A stretch of DNA of 64,000 nucleotides from contig NW_025777976.1 of assembly GCF_021130785.1 (NCBI RefSeq), forward strand, positions 1-64,000, written 5' to 3'. Shown piece by piece: positions 1-11,040 of this stretch (position 1 is its first letter; each line of letters starts with the position of its first letter). Source of the DNA: Homalodisca vitripennis. Its lineage: Eukaryota; Arthropoda; Insecta; Hemiptera; Cicadellidae. Under the pieces are notes generated by a model, which saw nothing but the letters and a program-made list of their open reading frames with translations, ran no database searches and was not told the origin of the DNA. A program made the translations under genes and the position numbers.

Positions 1-1029
1 TTATTTAGCTGATTTTTCTCTTAAGTGCTGAGTGTTTAAATGAGTTTATGAGCCATAGTTTTAGATAATTGTCTTAACGAACTTTCATTAACATTACCTT
101 TAGATGTTTCCTGTGGATTGTTAAAATAGTTGTTATATATCTGTATGTTTTTAACGGTGTTTATCGTACTAAATTGTTAAGTTTAAACTAATACATTAAT
201 AATAATTAATAATTCCTCCTTTTATTTCTCTTTCTTTCTTTTACATTTTACATATATATGTATACTACAATTCATTCATAATACCGTAGTCTGTGCCGCC
301 TTGATTACATAATTAAGTATCTATAGTTTTTTTAAAATTAGACAAATAACCTAGATACACTATGTACATTAACCAATAGTTTTTGTATGATAAGAGAAAG
401 AGTAAATCTCCAAGGCTTAGGCCTGAATTGGAGGAATTACACCATTCCAATTTACATTGTAAAAGCGGGGGGGGGGTAGCAGAAAGTTATTAAACAAAAT
501 AATCAAAGAAACAAAATTTATTAAATAATCTAAACTCAGATACAGTTTGGTACACCACAAGCTTTAAAATTACATCCTTGTTATAGGCTTAAATTTGGTT
601 ACAGGAATTAAAAGATCTATTTGTAGCGAGTGAATAATAAATCAGGGGAAATAGGAAAAAGGGAACAATGTTTTAATTTCGAAAGTACAAAATAAAAGCT
701 TTGTGTGAACATAAATTATAGTTCTTCTACGTAACTTCAATAAGATTTGTTCCCTCCCCATCTTTCCCTGACCATACTGAGAAATCAGCAGCTGATAGAT
801 AAGATAATTATTTTGGAACCGTCAACCTCAAACTGTTTCACAACCTGTCCTGAGTAGATAATGCATAATAACCTAAAATTATGTGATACATTATATGATT
901 ATGTGATGTGTTTTGAGTGTTATAGTGTGTTGTGATTAGTTAAAATTTGGATGTTTGATAAGTGCAGTGGTTGTGCTGTGAGAATTTAGTCTACGGTAAG
1001 ACGAAGTTTTCTTATTTCATAGTACATAC
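1..1029. other. AT-rich DNA, no gene recognised
   Basis: This stretch has no convincing ORF on either strand and no repeat that I could match elsewhere in the window. A short G run (about 470-477) is the only local composition oddity. It is the 3' flank of the minus-strand LINE that follows. Confidence 0.5.
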
Positions 1030-1060
1030 AATTAGTCAATCAATATACAATACAATATAC

Positions 1061-4000
1061 TTATAAACAATCATGATAGGGCTTTAAATAAAATCTCACA
1101 TACATCATGACTAAGTGACAATATTGAAACAAGAGAGACTCAATACTCTCTATTTCCAAAACCCAGTTTTTGACTAGTTTATGAAATAAATTCAAACTAT
1201 TTACTTCTTTTAATATTGTTAGGTAACTTATTATAAAACTTTGGAGCAAGAAAGCAAAATGTTTTAGTGAAAAAGGTCGTTTTCGGCTTCGGAACATAGA
1301 GATCATTTGAGCTTCGTAATTTCTGTTTATATACAACCATTGATATTACAGTTTCGGCTTTTAACAAAAAACAATTTCAATACTTTGAAAACATATTAAC
1401 TGCCTCAAATTGAAAATTCTTTGATGACAGAATAAAGGAGATGATGGGTGGTCAGGTGGTTTTTTACATACTATCCTTAAAAACTTTTTTTTGCAATACT
1501 ATCAATGGTTTTAAGTTTGTGACATAAGTCCCACCCCAGCTTATTAATCCATATTGTAGTCTGCTATGCACTAAAGAAAAATACAACATTCTCAAAGTAG
1601 CCCCATTGCACAGATTTTTAACAAAATAAAATATTCTCAATATGTTATTTATTTTATTTTTGAGGGTTCATAATGTGGGTTTTCCAACTGAGATCAGAGT
1701 CAAGAATAATTCCAAGATATTTTATTGACTGACTTCCACATATTTCTTTACAGTACAATGCACACTCATTAGCCTCAGTTAAGCAATCAGGGCACTTATA
1801 AGTAATTCCATTGATAAATTCTTCGTTTCCTCTTAGGCCAAAGTTGACGTATTTAGTTTTTTCAGCACTCAGTATCATATGATTTTCAATGAACCACCAT
1901 CCAAGACAGTCTAAATCAGATTTAATTTGATACTCTATTATATTAATGTCATTAGAAATGTAGGTTAGGGCTGTTATCATCGGCAAAAGATATAATTTGC
2001 CCTTTGAAATTTACCATTGCAGAGATCATTTATATATATTAGAAACAATATTGCACCGAGCACCGAACCCTGAGGAACACCACAATGTATAATTCCAAAA
2101 CCACTTAAATGGCCATTTACCCTAACACTCTGCCTTCTATTTTTCAGATAGCTTTCAAATAATTTATAGACGATTCCCTCTTATACCCACAATCATGTAA
2201 CTTTTTCATTAAAATATCGTGATTAACTGTATCGAATGCCTTTTGCAATATCTAAAAAACAACCTGTAACCTTTTCATTATTATTTATACCATGTGAAAC
2301 TTTTTCCATAAAGTCACACGATTGCTACTTCAGTACTGATTCCTTTCCTAAAACCATATTGATTTTTGCTAAAGAACTGGATTAGGTCTAAATACGAAAT
2401 AAGCCTCTCTTTAATTGCTTTCTCATATACTTTAGACATTGTGGATAGAAGGGATATTGGTCTATAATTGCTGCACATTGACCTTGAATCTTTCTTATGG
2501 ATTGGAATTACGACCGCTTCTTTCAGGTTTATCTGGAAATACTCCTGTTTCAAAAGTTAGGTTAATAATGTAAACTAGCACATGTACATATTTTTTATAA
2601 GTTTCTTTCTACAATTTAGAACTCATTCCATCAATGCCAGGTGCAGTGTTACTCTTTAATGATTGAATGATTTTTGAAAGGTCATTTTCAGTTACAGGCG
2701 TCAAAAACATGGAATGAGTCATTCTTGTTTGCTCAAAACTATTCTTCAAAGGACTTTTACTGAAATTATCGGGCTTTTTAATATCATTACACATATTTTT
2801 CGCCACTGAGAGAAAGTAGTTATTAAATTCATTTGCAACCTCCTGCGGATCACTTATATTTAGGTTGGGCAGTTCCAATATAATGGGAGATGGATATTTA
2901 GTCTTCTGGCCAGTAATTTCGTTTAAAACCCTCCAAGTCCCCTTGGAATTTCCCTGATTTTCTTCAAACAAATTTTTATAATATCTATCCTTAAGATCTC
3001 TTATTTCTATTTGTAAATTATTTCTAAATTCTTTATAAGTGTTGCAGTATTGTTCATTATTTGGATTGTTTTTAAATTTTTTCCAGAGACAATTTCTAGT
3101 GTTGATCTTTTTACATATTTCTGTACTAATCCAAGGTTTTAATCTCTTGATTTGTTTCTTATAAACGACAGAATATTTACTTTGTTCAATTATAGTATTA
3201 AAGGTTTCATGAAAATGGTTGTAGGCCACATTGGCATCTCTCGTATCAAAAACATTGCTCCAATCAGCATTATCTAATAATCTAAGTAGCTCATCATTGT
3301 TGATGCGATAGGTGGGAGTGTCATTGATCTTGGACTTATCTACAGCTGGTGCACTGCTAAGTAAACAAACACCTGTCATACAATGATCTGTTATGCCGTT
3401 TTCTATAACTTCTGTTGCAATTTCAATATTTTTTCTATTATGTATGCGTATATAAATGTGGTCAATACATGTTTGAGACCGCTCAGTTATGCGAGTTGGT
3501 TCGTTAATAAAAGATTCCATTCCGTTCTCCGATAATACTGTTCTGTACTCATCTATGACTAAATTGTTCTTATCCAATAAATTAATATTCATGTCTCCTA
3601 TCAGCATTAAGTTTTTGCAAGCTCTAATATGGTTTTTTCGTAGGTAAGTTTGCAGCTCATTGACAAATACATTAGCAGTATGACTGTGTAGTCTGTACAC
3701 AGCAATAATATGAAAATTTGTCCCCATAACATTCAATAGAAAAATCAATTACATCAGCTGACACAAATCTCACCGGATATCTTACAAAATTTGATATGCT
3801 ATCATTAATAAATACAGCTATGCCACCAGACTTAGAATTTTCATTTGCTTGCAAAATTAAACTATAATTAGGAATTGAATACAATGTTTTTTTCTGTCTC
3901 AGAAATCCAAACTTCCGACAGGATAATTATTTTCGGTAAATACGAAAACAAGGACATCTCAACCAAAAACGAATCAAAATTTGCTCTAAGGCTACGAATA

Positions 4001-4089
4001 TTTAGGTGCAAAACAACTAACCCATTTTTTTGGTCTAAATTACCCAGACAGAACCTAAAAAATAAACAAACAATAAAAACTAAACTCAA
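1061..4089 (-). pseudogene. LINE ORF2 (EEP endonuclease and reverse transcriptase), multiply frameshifted
   Basis: ORF2 nicks target DNA and primes reverse transcription there. Endonuclease motifs in order: LHLNIRSLRANFD, ILSEVWI (catalytic Glu), GDMNINLL, IDHIYI and ITDHC (3876-4089 and 2609-3748). The longest surviving frame, 2609-3748, runs through the linker (KPWISTEICKK) to TAPGIDG, the start of the polymerase. RT motifs follow in broken frames: VVIPIHKKDS and NYRPISLLSTMSKVYEK, QYGFRKGISTE, KAFDTVNHDIL (first Asp), GVPQGSVLGAILF, FADD at 1976-1987, LSAEKTKYVNFG and YLGIILDSDLSWKTHI. The C-terminal region (YFSLVHSRLQYGLISWGG, about 1480-1600) precedes the last frame, 1336-1061. I see frameshifts near 3870, 3700, 2600, 2320, 2240, 1985, 1650 and 1340. 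It belongs to the CR1/Jockey group; the exact clade is not certain. Confidence 0.85.
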
Positions 4090-4145
4090 TTATTTTTCCT
4101 ATTTATACTATTTTACATAAATACTGTACTTACAAGCTATCAAGG

Positions 4146-5056
4146 TCAGGACTGGCATTTCACATTTATTACTGGTCCGTTGTCTTCTTTTCTCATCAGG
4201 ATTTTGCCTCCTCTCACCCAGAGCCACTTGTATCCGTTGGTCCGTCGAAAGTCTCGTGCCTTTTTCAAGAGCATCCTCCTCGCTGGCAGTCAGGGACTCG
4301 TTCAGGTAAACCGGGTTGTCAGTTCCCAGGTTGAGATGTCTAGTTGAGAATTGGGCCTTGGCTCGGCGTTTTTGCTAAAAGGTTGTCTGCATCAGTCCTC
4401 CGTACAAATTTTACAATTATTCCCGGAGGTCCCTCAGCATCCTTCCTCTTGCCCAATGTATGGCAAGCATCTATCATCTCCTCCTTGATCTCCATCCCAA
4501 GAGCTTTGCCAACATCCTTGACTGTGTCCATTACATTATTATTTCTCACAGGGACACCCTGTATTTCAATACAATTCCTTCTTGTATACTGCTCTTGTTC
4601 TTCCAGCCTAGACTCAAGGGCATGCAGTTTTACTTTGAGCTGCACATTTTCTGATTCTAGTCTCTCTATTGTAGTAATAAACTTACTTAACTTTTCAGAG
4701 AGGTCTGTATTCACTTTTAGGCTATCATCTACTTTAGAGTTTAAGGCTTCATAAGAGTTTATTGAAATCTTTACAAGATTGTACCTGCTGAGCCTTGAGG
4801 TCCTGTATCGCCTTCATAACATCCTCCAAGGTCAAAGAGCCTTGTGTTAGGCTAGACTCTAAAACGTAGGCTGGTCCGCCTTTCCTTCGCACAAGGTGCA
4901 CACCGCCACACTGCACCTCCATCACCCGTGAAAAATTCGACATCCACCTTACTAAGTTTTTCACACACAGCATGATAATGGTTTTGAACAATCATTACAC
5001 TGAATCTTTAGCTGGGTTCTTGTGATTGATTTACTGCAAGTTAAACAGGTCGACAT
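4146..5056 (-). pseudogene. LINE ORF1 (PHD-like finger, coiled coil, RRM-like), frameshifted
   Basis: ORF1 proteins of CR1/L2-type LINEs bind element RNA and act as nucleic-acid chaperones in the retrotransposition particle. The start ATG at 5056 opens a Cys-rich segment with CLTCSK and CNDC spacing typical of a PHD-like zinc finger. A second frame (4991-4749) carries a charged helical linker (LEDVMKAIQDLKAQQ). A third frame (4714-4340) has a heptad-rich helix (ERLESENVQLKVKLHALES) running into EQYTRRNCIEIQGVPV, the hallmark junction of coiled coil and RRM-like domain. After another frameshift near 4340, NESLT and WLWVRGGKILMRK mark the C-terminal domain, with a TGA at 4146-4148. About 300 codons in total fits the family. 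At least three frame changes make it a pseudogene. Confidence 0.8.
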
Positions 5057-5257
5057 TTTGAGGTTATGTTGTAGTAGGCTTCCAGTCCAAGTATAACACT
5101 TCACTTTACACAAGGCAATTATCCAATATCTAACTGCGTAATTAATTTGAATAGCCTCCTGTATCAAAATAAAAACACAAACAGTGTACTGAAACTCACT
5201 TTACATAACAATAAACTAAGTTTAGATGGGAGCTCGATAGAGACAACTGCTCTGCTT

Positions 5258-5271
5258 GGCCGCCATATTTG
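5258..5271 (-). promoter_or_regulatory. YY1/Pho-like motif at the LINE 5' end
   Basis: Read on the minus strand, the extreme 5' end of the LINE is CAAATATGGCGGCC. On the plus strand this contains CCATATT, matching the classical YY1 consensus CCATNTT and the GCCAT core of insect Pho. Several LINE families, including human L1, place a YY1 site within the first bases to direct transcription initiation. Function here is inferred from motif and position only. Confidence 0.4.
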
Positions 5272-5535
5272 AAACTACATTGCTTCTTTACGTCAACACT
5301 ACTACTTTCATTAAACTGCGTTCTGGTTATACGATTCCTTACATAAAACACAAACATATTATTAAAATATAATTGTATACGTAATTTCTCTCTGAGGTTA
5401 TGGTGAATACGGTAATATACTATTTTCCAAATACAAAGCCCAGAGACACACATAAATACGAAAATTTGTACTATATTGTTAATTGTTCTGTCTGCAACTA
5501 TAATACCTTCGTACAGTTTAAAAATATTCACTATA
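5272..5535 (+). repeat. Family A fragment (downstream of module d)
   Basis: The stretch with ACGTCAACACTACTACTTTC, CTGGTTAT and later AAAATATAATT matches 23690-23830 and shorter stretches near 20620, 37990, 41130, 51420 and 58680. It abuts the 5' end of the LINE, so the LINE appears to have inserted into or next to a family A copy. A 111-codon minus-strand frame across it looks like chance coding. Confidence 0.6.
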
Positions 5536-6102
5536 ATTTAATATATTATTATTACATTATATAATACAAAATATTATTTATTAAGGTAATTTAAATTTGA
5601 TTACGCTTTTTTATAATTTTACAATTTATTTTGCAGGTATGCATCACTTATCATTAACTTGATTCAGGATATTCCAAATGTGTTCATCGTGAAAAATCTC
5701 GTGTATATTATATTCATTAGTGATATAACTGCTCATAACAATTTTAAGGAAAACGTTATTTCAATAAGGTTAGTATAAAAATGTAGATCATTAAAGATTT
5801 TATATCAATCAGAACTGTATACAAAAATGTAATATTTAAATTGTCTTGAATATAAAACATTTATTATGGCTTTAAAATGCTTAAGATAGTTTTATTCAAA
5901 TATCATAATTACTTTTGTCTTTTATAGTAATTCAGTACACATTTTTTAGTTAAATACAAATCAAATGTTTTAGGGGAAAAGAACGTTAGGTTTAGGCCTT
6001 GCATATAAATTATATATACTTGTCCAAAACTTAAAATGAGGTACTGAGGTTTAAAATTTTGTTGTGTGTAAGTCAAAGGGTATTACAATAATTTCTTATA
6101 AT
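5536..6102. other. AT-rich DNA, nothing recognised
   Basis: There is no ORF, RNA-like structure or repeat that I can match to other parts of the window. Confidence 0.4.
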
Positions 6103-6354
6103 TTACAGATTACCATAAAAAGTTGGTTCGATGAAATGATCACTAAACAGTTCGTTGTCATAGGTTAGAATCCTAAAGAGTAGAGGAGGTTTTTTAGTGG
6201 GTAAACCCGTTTTAGGGGAGTCCCACACTACAGGCTGGCCACCTGCGTGCGTAATTTCATTTTTCTGCTTTCTCTCTAAAAAAAGTTTAAACCCATCTCC
6301 GCTTTCTGAGAAAATGTATTTATGTATAATCACATAAATATCTGACTTTGACAT
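6103..6354 (-). CDS. Orphan exon-like ORF, hypothetical
   Basis: This 83-codon minus-strand frame differs from the other short ORFs in the window. It is locally GC-richer, balanced in composition and low in the Ile/Tyr/Phe/Asn bias expected of chance AT-rich frames. It contains SGDGFKLFLERKQKNEI, HAGGQPVVWDSPKTGLP and a Phe/Asp-rich end (ELFSDHF). I do not recognise the family. The 5' side has TCTAG just before GAATG, which could serve as a splice acceptor. A GTAATC near the end (ATG|GTAATC) could be a donor, so this may be one internal exon of a split gene or an exon carried by an unrecognised mobile element. No partner exon was found nearby. A chance ORF remains possible. Confidence 0.3.
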   Translation of the reverse strand: MSKSDIYVIIHKYIFSESGDGFKLFLERKQKNEITHAGGQPVVWDSPKTGLPTKKPPLLFRILTYDNELFSDHFIEPTFYGNL

Positions 6355-7046
6355 TCCTAGACCAATGCTATGAAAAGGTTTCTTAAGGGAGTAGAAGTGG
6401 TGAAAATATTAAACATTATTAATGCTGGATTTGGGAATAAAAACTTTAAAGCTGAATTTTTTACGGTAAAATCCGCAATTATTCATGTAAATATTTGCAA
6501 AAAATATCATATAATATGTAAAGCTATCAGGACCATATAAAAAGGTAGAGAATTTTGGTTTTAAGCACTAGTTAGAAAAAGATAAATTTGCTAAACTTTG
6601 CTAAAATATATTACAATGTGTATCTTTTAATATAATAATATAATGAGAACTTATCAATACCTTCAGACTGTTAAACATAGAATTTCATTCCGAAAGATGG
6701 ACATATACTTAAAATTATGATCAATACAGTTATTACAGTTTCTCTATAATAATGATGTGTTAATTATGTCTGGGATCCTGTATATTACTGAAATGTTTTA
6801 TTAGCTCTAATTTTTTTTAAACCACTACGTCTTACATAACTAGTTTACGGTATTAGTGAATTTGTAAATGTCAGATATTTAGAAACCTCAATGGTCGGCA
6901 TGAATCATACAGATATATGAACTAGGAAATGTTTGAGTTAAATTTCAAAAAAGGAATCTTTATGGTAAATTATTGAATATATTTATATTGCTATTATATC
7001 TGAATTACTAAAGATTAAATCTACTGAAAGCTAGACAACATGTAGC
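6355..7046. other. AT-rich DNA, nothing recognised
   Basis: No coding potential or matched repeat was seen. Confidence 0.4.
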
Positions 7047-7137
7047 GTACGAAAAACAGCGTTCCCGTACCGGTATTTGAACTCGGGCCCTACGGTTGAT
7101 ACGGTAGAGACAGTAACCGCTTAGCTATCAGGATGGC
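7047..7137 (-). repeat. tRNA-like SINE fragment
   Basis: The minus strand has an A-box-like GATAGCTAAGCGGTTAC (7113-7129) and, about 30 nt later, a B-box-like CCCGAGTTCAAATACC (7074-7090). This is the spacing of an RNA polymerase III internal promoter. A complete acceptor stem is not evident, so I call a tRNA-derived SINE head rather than a tRNA gene. Similar pieces occur at 14005-14085 and 16087-16165, also on the minus strand. Confidence 0.5.
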
Positions 7138-7679
7138 AAAACTATGTCTGGTAACTATTTCTTCAGTTAGTGTCATTTAGATGAGAAAATTGTAGCTATT
7201 TAATTATTTCTCACGATAGCAAATTTTTAAAGTCAAGAAAGGGAAATTAAAATTTATTCAAAGCAACAATGGAATCCAGTGAGTCATTGAATGTATAAAA
7301 CTCTACCTCTTCAATTAGTGTGCAATAAAAAGATATATGGTATAAAATTTCAATATCGACTTTATAGATATTGTAAGTAGTAAGGCCGGTAAACTAAGCT
7401 CCTCCGCTAAAGTGTCATATAACGGTTTTTATGTCGAATCTGAACAACTTAATTTAATTGTCTATATTTAGATTATGAAAATGTCAAAGATATGGCTGTT
7501 AGACATAAGTAACAAGAATTTATTTTTATAAAACTTTTTTTATAACTTATTACCCCCAACGTAATCACCTTTTTCGGAAGGACACAGCCCAAAACACAAG
7601 TTTATCAAACAACTATCTGATTAGACAAATACATTTAGTTTTAAAATACAATAATCTTTACAAAACAAGTATGGAGTCC
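7138..7679. other. AT-rich DNA, nothing recognised
   Basis: No ORF or clear repeat match was found. Confidence 0.35.
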
Positions 7680-8060
7680 AAATTCAACATTAAAAAATCC
7701 CGTTTAATTTTTCATTGAGTTGGTGCTGTGGTTAAATATCGCGACTATTAATCACAGCACCAACACTAGGATGTATAATGCCTTAGGTATCAACAGATAC
7801 TAAGATCGGAAAGTATTATTTCTTAATAATAAAAGAAACTTATCCATGTAGGTCCTGGTCCTGCTCGTGCTTCGCGCCATCTCATCCTGTTCCTGGAGGT
7901 ATTTCTCTGGCCAATTGCATGTTGAACAACTTTTTAAGAACACAACTGTACTATCCAACAAAATTTAAATATCTCGTAATATGTTCCCTGCAGTTTCCAT
8001 GGAAATATATAATTTGAATAAACTATTAACTGTTGGGTATGTTTCTCCTGTTTTATTAGA
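7680..8060 (+). repeat. Family A copy, modules c and d
   Basis: Module c (GTAGGTCCTGGTCCTGCTCG, then CATCCTGTTCCTGG) lies at about 7850-7900. Module d (TTCCATGGAAATATATAAT and GGGTATGTTTCTCCTG) lies at about 7990-8055. Order, spacing and strand match copies at 24.0, 40.9, 58.4 and 61.9 kb. Confidence 0.65.
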
Positions 8061-8230
8061 TGAAGAGGTTTCTGCATGTCTAATAACAGTCAAGGTAGGT
8101 GTGATATGTTGATAATGGTTGAGAGCTTTTATAAGCCAGGGGATCCTAGAGGGTTAAGAGGTGTAATAGAGGTCATATCTTTAGATAATATGGTATATAG
8201 ATATTACAGGTCAAATAAATGGAGCATATA

Positions 8231-8267
8231 TCGTCGTGCAATAAAACGTAAGGGCGTAACTGAAAAA
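8231..8267 (+). repeat. Left terminal inverted repeat of the 2.8 kb transposon
   Basis: TCGTCGTGCAATAAA is followed by GGGCGTAACTG. It pairs with the right terminus at about 10990-11022, with perfect identity over the first 15 bases and a few mismatches or one-base gaps after that. Confidence 0.65.
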
Positions 8268-8323
8268 TTATCGATTTTGAGATAAGACCATAACCCCACT
8301 ATGTTTTATGCGCTCTATTTAAT

Positions 8324-8570
8324 AGACATACTGGCGTATCTGCATCTCCTACGGTTTAAAAGTTATTGTGAAAAATATTGGGGTTGTATCTAACATTATG
8401 CTTTCAATACAAGAGACATACAGACCTATCTTTACTTTATGACCATATGTCTATTTTGTTCAGCTGTTAGAAGCAGAGACAATAGAGGCGTATCTGCACT
8501 TACGCCCATATGTTTCTTAACTCGAAACTTGTTCAGTTCACTAGAGGGCAGAGGCATACTGGTGTATCTG
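8324..8570 (+). repeat. Subterminal repeat array of the transposon
   Basis: Four imperfect direct copies of AGACATACAGGCGTATCTG start at 8324, 8414, about 8478 and 8551, separated by 64-90 bp. A related one lies at 10783-10801 beside the other end. The inner part (ATAC.GGCGTAT) is itself nearly palindromic, as expected for a protein-binding site. The word CGCCCATATGTTT at about 8503 also resembles the right terminus (GCCCATATGTTT, about 11000). Confidence 0.6.
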
Positions 8571-8744
8571 TTTATTTTGAGTATTAATCACTTAACTTCA
8601 TGAAACTAATGTCGTTCAATGTATATTTCTAATATTTCTAGTGCTGTTAAACATTAACATTTAATAGAGCTATTCTGTGAATTTCGAGGGGGATTTTTTC
8701 ACGTGGAGAGGTTGGCAATAACAAAAGTAGCAGCTGTCAGTCCT

Positions 8745-10323
8745 TAGTTTTACTGATGAAGAAAGACAACAAATATTGACTGATTTCTATGGAACTGGAA
8801 GCCTCCAACTGCAGAGGGAATACATTGTGAGATATGTAAAAAATAGCCACTAAGAAGAAAAAAAACAACTGGAAAAAGAATCAGTCTCGAAGATCATATA
8901 CTTTTTGTATATTTTTTGCCCAAGATAAGCAAGTGAAATTCCTGTTTGTAAAAAGGTTTTTATAAACACATTATGTGTTTCAGAAAAAATGGTTAGGACA
9001 TGACTATCAAAGATACAAGAATCTGGGGTTTTGGAAGGAGAAAAGAGAGGTGGTCGCTCAAAAGTTCTACAAGATCAGGACAAAATTGTTCGGGATGCAA
9101 TTATCAACCACATTAACCGTTTCCCATGTGTAGAATCTCACTACTGTAGAGCATCAACTTCGAAGGAATATTTGCACCCGGACCTGAGTTTATATAAAAT
9201 GGTCGACATGTTCAACAGGGAAAATAAAACAGAAAATATAAAGACCAGTTACTTCACCTACTCAAATATTTTCAGGGAAATGAACCTTGGGTTTCATCAC
9301 CCAAAAAAGGACCAATGCAGGCTATGTAATGCCTACCAAAGTGGCGACCCTAATAAAAAAGCGGAACCTTGAAACAACGCTATCAAGCCCCATATTTCAG
9401 AAAAAAAAGCTTTGAGCTTTGAGGCCTTCAAACACAACATGTTAAGGATCTTCTGGTAGATGAATCAGTGTATGTGCTACTTTTTACAGCAAATAATTAC
9501 TGCTGCCTATAGCTGCAGACAGTAAGCTCTTCTACCATAGAAGACTTACAAATTACAACATGACTGTATATAACATCGCCAACAAAGATTGTAGTTGTTA
9601 CGTTTGGCATGAGGGCTTAGGCCGAAGAGGATTATGTGAAATCGCGTCATGTCTGTATGACTACTTAAGTGATCTTGATAACAAGAATGTCAAAGATGTA
9701 TTTTTGTTCTCTGACGGCAGTGGTCAGAACAAAAACTTCTGCCATTGCTACAATGTTACTTAATGTTGTATGTACTTCTAAAAAGTATCAGATTTATATC
9801 GCTAAAAATTCTTTTAGCCGTTACAATGGCCAAAATGAGGGCGATTCCGCAATAGTGCAATAAGTTCAGCACAAATTAGTGCTGGCAATGTCACTGTACC
9901 TTCCGAACTCAAATCTATTATACGCCTGGCACGCAGGAAACATCCATATGACGTACACCAGTATGGAAAATTCTGATTTCTTGGATTTCATGGCCTTAGC
10001 CAAACAACTAAGGATCCTTACCATACGAAAAGACGACGAAGGAGGAAATATTGTGGACTGGCCAAGTATGGTCGAATACATGGTATTGAAGAAAGAACCC
10101 TTGTAAACTTTTTTCATAACAAGGCATGTAGACAGTTAGTACAGTAGTTTGACAGTGCCCAGAAGGTAACATCGATCCCAGTTCAAAGCCAAAAAAACTA
10201 CAAGAAAATGAACCAAAACTGATGAAATATAAATACAATGATTTGATGGGGCTCTGCAGTGGTCCAACACCCATCGTACGGAGCGAAGACAACATGCTGT
10301 TTTACAAAAAACCTGCGCCATGA
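8745..10323 (+). pseudogene. Transposase-like protein of an insect repeat family, frameshifted
   Basis: Broken plus-strand frames line up as one roughly 500-residue protein. The N-terminal part (FTDEERQQILTDFY, about 8749) is followed by a Phe/Lys-rich block (VKRFF and INTLCVSEKMV in two frames, 8940-9000). Frame 9031-9372 has RGGRSKV, FPCVESHYCRA, YLHPDLSLYKM and HHPKKDQCRLCNAY, the last resembling a zinc-binding knuckle. A frame open from about 9510 to 9763 contains FYHRRLTNYNMTVYN, GLCEIASCLYDYL and LFSDGSGQNKN. A shifted frame carries GQNEGDS (about 9830), then DFLDFMALAKQLRI and VDWPSMVEY (9960-10080), and it closes at 10323 after YNDLMGLC. The conserved Asp in SDGSGQNKN and the acidic GQNEGDS block suggest an RNase H-like DDE core, which is inference. 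I associate the motif set with multicopy insect proteins of unnamed type. Confidence 0.6.
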
Positions 10324-10989
10324 TTAACTTAAATGGAAAAGTGATTGTAACCAGCGTTGTGAAGACGAACTGTTTTCATTACCAGGTTTTGATAGTGTGT
10401 TGGTTTTGACTTTTTTGACATCTAAAATTGAAAATGTTTGTTTTGTAGTTAATACAATTAATTTAAGGCAACTTTAATTTTTGGATAGTTTAAGTTTTTA
10501 TTCCTTATTTTTGTGTATTTTGTAGTTAATATACTAAGTTTACAAGCCCACATTGATTTTCACAAGGTATCAAGTTTAAAAAAACTAATCTTGGGCCCAC
10601 ATTGAATTTCACATTGTAAAATCATATTTTCTGTTTTTTAATGATTTGTATGTAATAAATATAATTTAACAAGCTCAAATCTAGTTTGCTACCCTTTCTT
10701 TTCTCATTTACAACAGTTTATATCTTGAAAATGAATGAGCGTGACTGATTTGGATTGAAAAGATTTTGAATTTGTTTGTTTGAGACATACAGGCGTATCT
10801 GGCTTTAAATGCTATTTTAAATGGATGTAAAAAAATAAAAATGGAAAAATAACTAGCGTACTTTGATGTCCATATTCTAAGGTATTATGTGTAAAAATTT
10901 GGTTGACTTAGGCCGCTTATATCTAGATTTAAAACTTCAAACATAGGTATAAGTTTCTTAAAACTGCTCTCCTGAAAAGTTGTTATTTC

Positions 10990-11022
10990 GCAGTTTAAGC
11001 CCATATGTTTATTGCACGACGA
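10990..11022 (-). repeat. Right terminal inverted repeat of the 2.8 kb transposon
   Basis: The complement reads TCGTCGTGCAATAAACATA and then GGGCTTAAACTG, matching the left end at 8231. Confidence 0.65.
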
Positions 11023-11040
11023 TATATACGGGGCAAGTTT

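Larger units (their letters stand above)
1030..5271 (-). mobile_element. CR1-like non-LTR retrotransposon, nearly full length, decayed
   Basis: The element reads right to left. A GC-richer 5' region at about 5220-5271 is followed by ORF1 (PHD-like finger, coiled coil, RRM-like and C-terminal domains) and then ORF2 (EEP endonuclease plus reverse transcriptase). The last coding frame ends at 1061, followed by a short ATTGTATTGTATA-like repeat near 1030-1060, which I take as the 3' tail. The 5' limit is set because sequence from 5272 onward matches the dispersed family A repeat (compare 23690-23760). Both ORFs are split by frameshifts, so this copy cannot move by itself. PHD finger plus coiled coil in ORF1 is typical of CR1/L2-type elements. 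I found no target-site duplication, so the 3' edge is approximate. Confidence 0.85.
8227..11026 (+). mobile_element. 2.8 kb DNA transposon with TIRs, unnamed superfamily
   Basis: Near-identical inverted termini, TCGTCGTGCAATAAA at 8231 and its complement ending at 11022, continue imperfectly for about 37 bp. They enclose a frameshifted transposase-like gene. The flanking TATA on each side (8227-8230 and 11023-11026) fits a target-site duplication, although TA-rich context makes its exact length ambiguous. Between the left end and the gene are four near-copies of AGACATACAGGCGTATCTG (8324, 8414, about 8478, 8551), with a fifth near the right end (10783). These are likely transposase-binding sites. 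The copy is dead because its gene is broken. Confidence 0.65.

Noticed and set aside
1020..1060. Target-site duplication of the CR1-like LINE
   Set aside because: No matching word was found between the sequence left of 1030 and that right of 5271.
4344..4754. 136-codon plus-strand ORF
   Set aside because: It is the antisense shadow of LINE ORF1, whose motifs are clear on the minus strand.
5196..5531. 111-codon minus-strand ORF
   Set aside because: It crosses the junction between the LINE 5' end and a family A repeat, so it is an artefact of two adjoining repeats.
7060..7137. Functional tRNA gene
   Set aside because: A and B boxes are present but no acceptor stem or standard cloverleaf can be folded by eye, and related pieces occur elsewhere. 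A SINE head is the better call.
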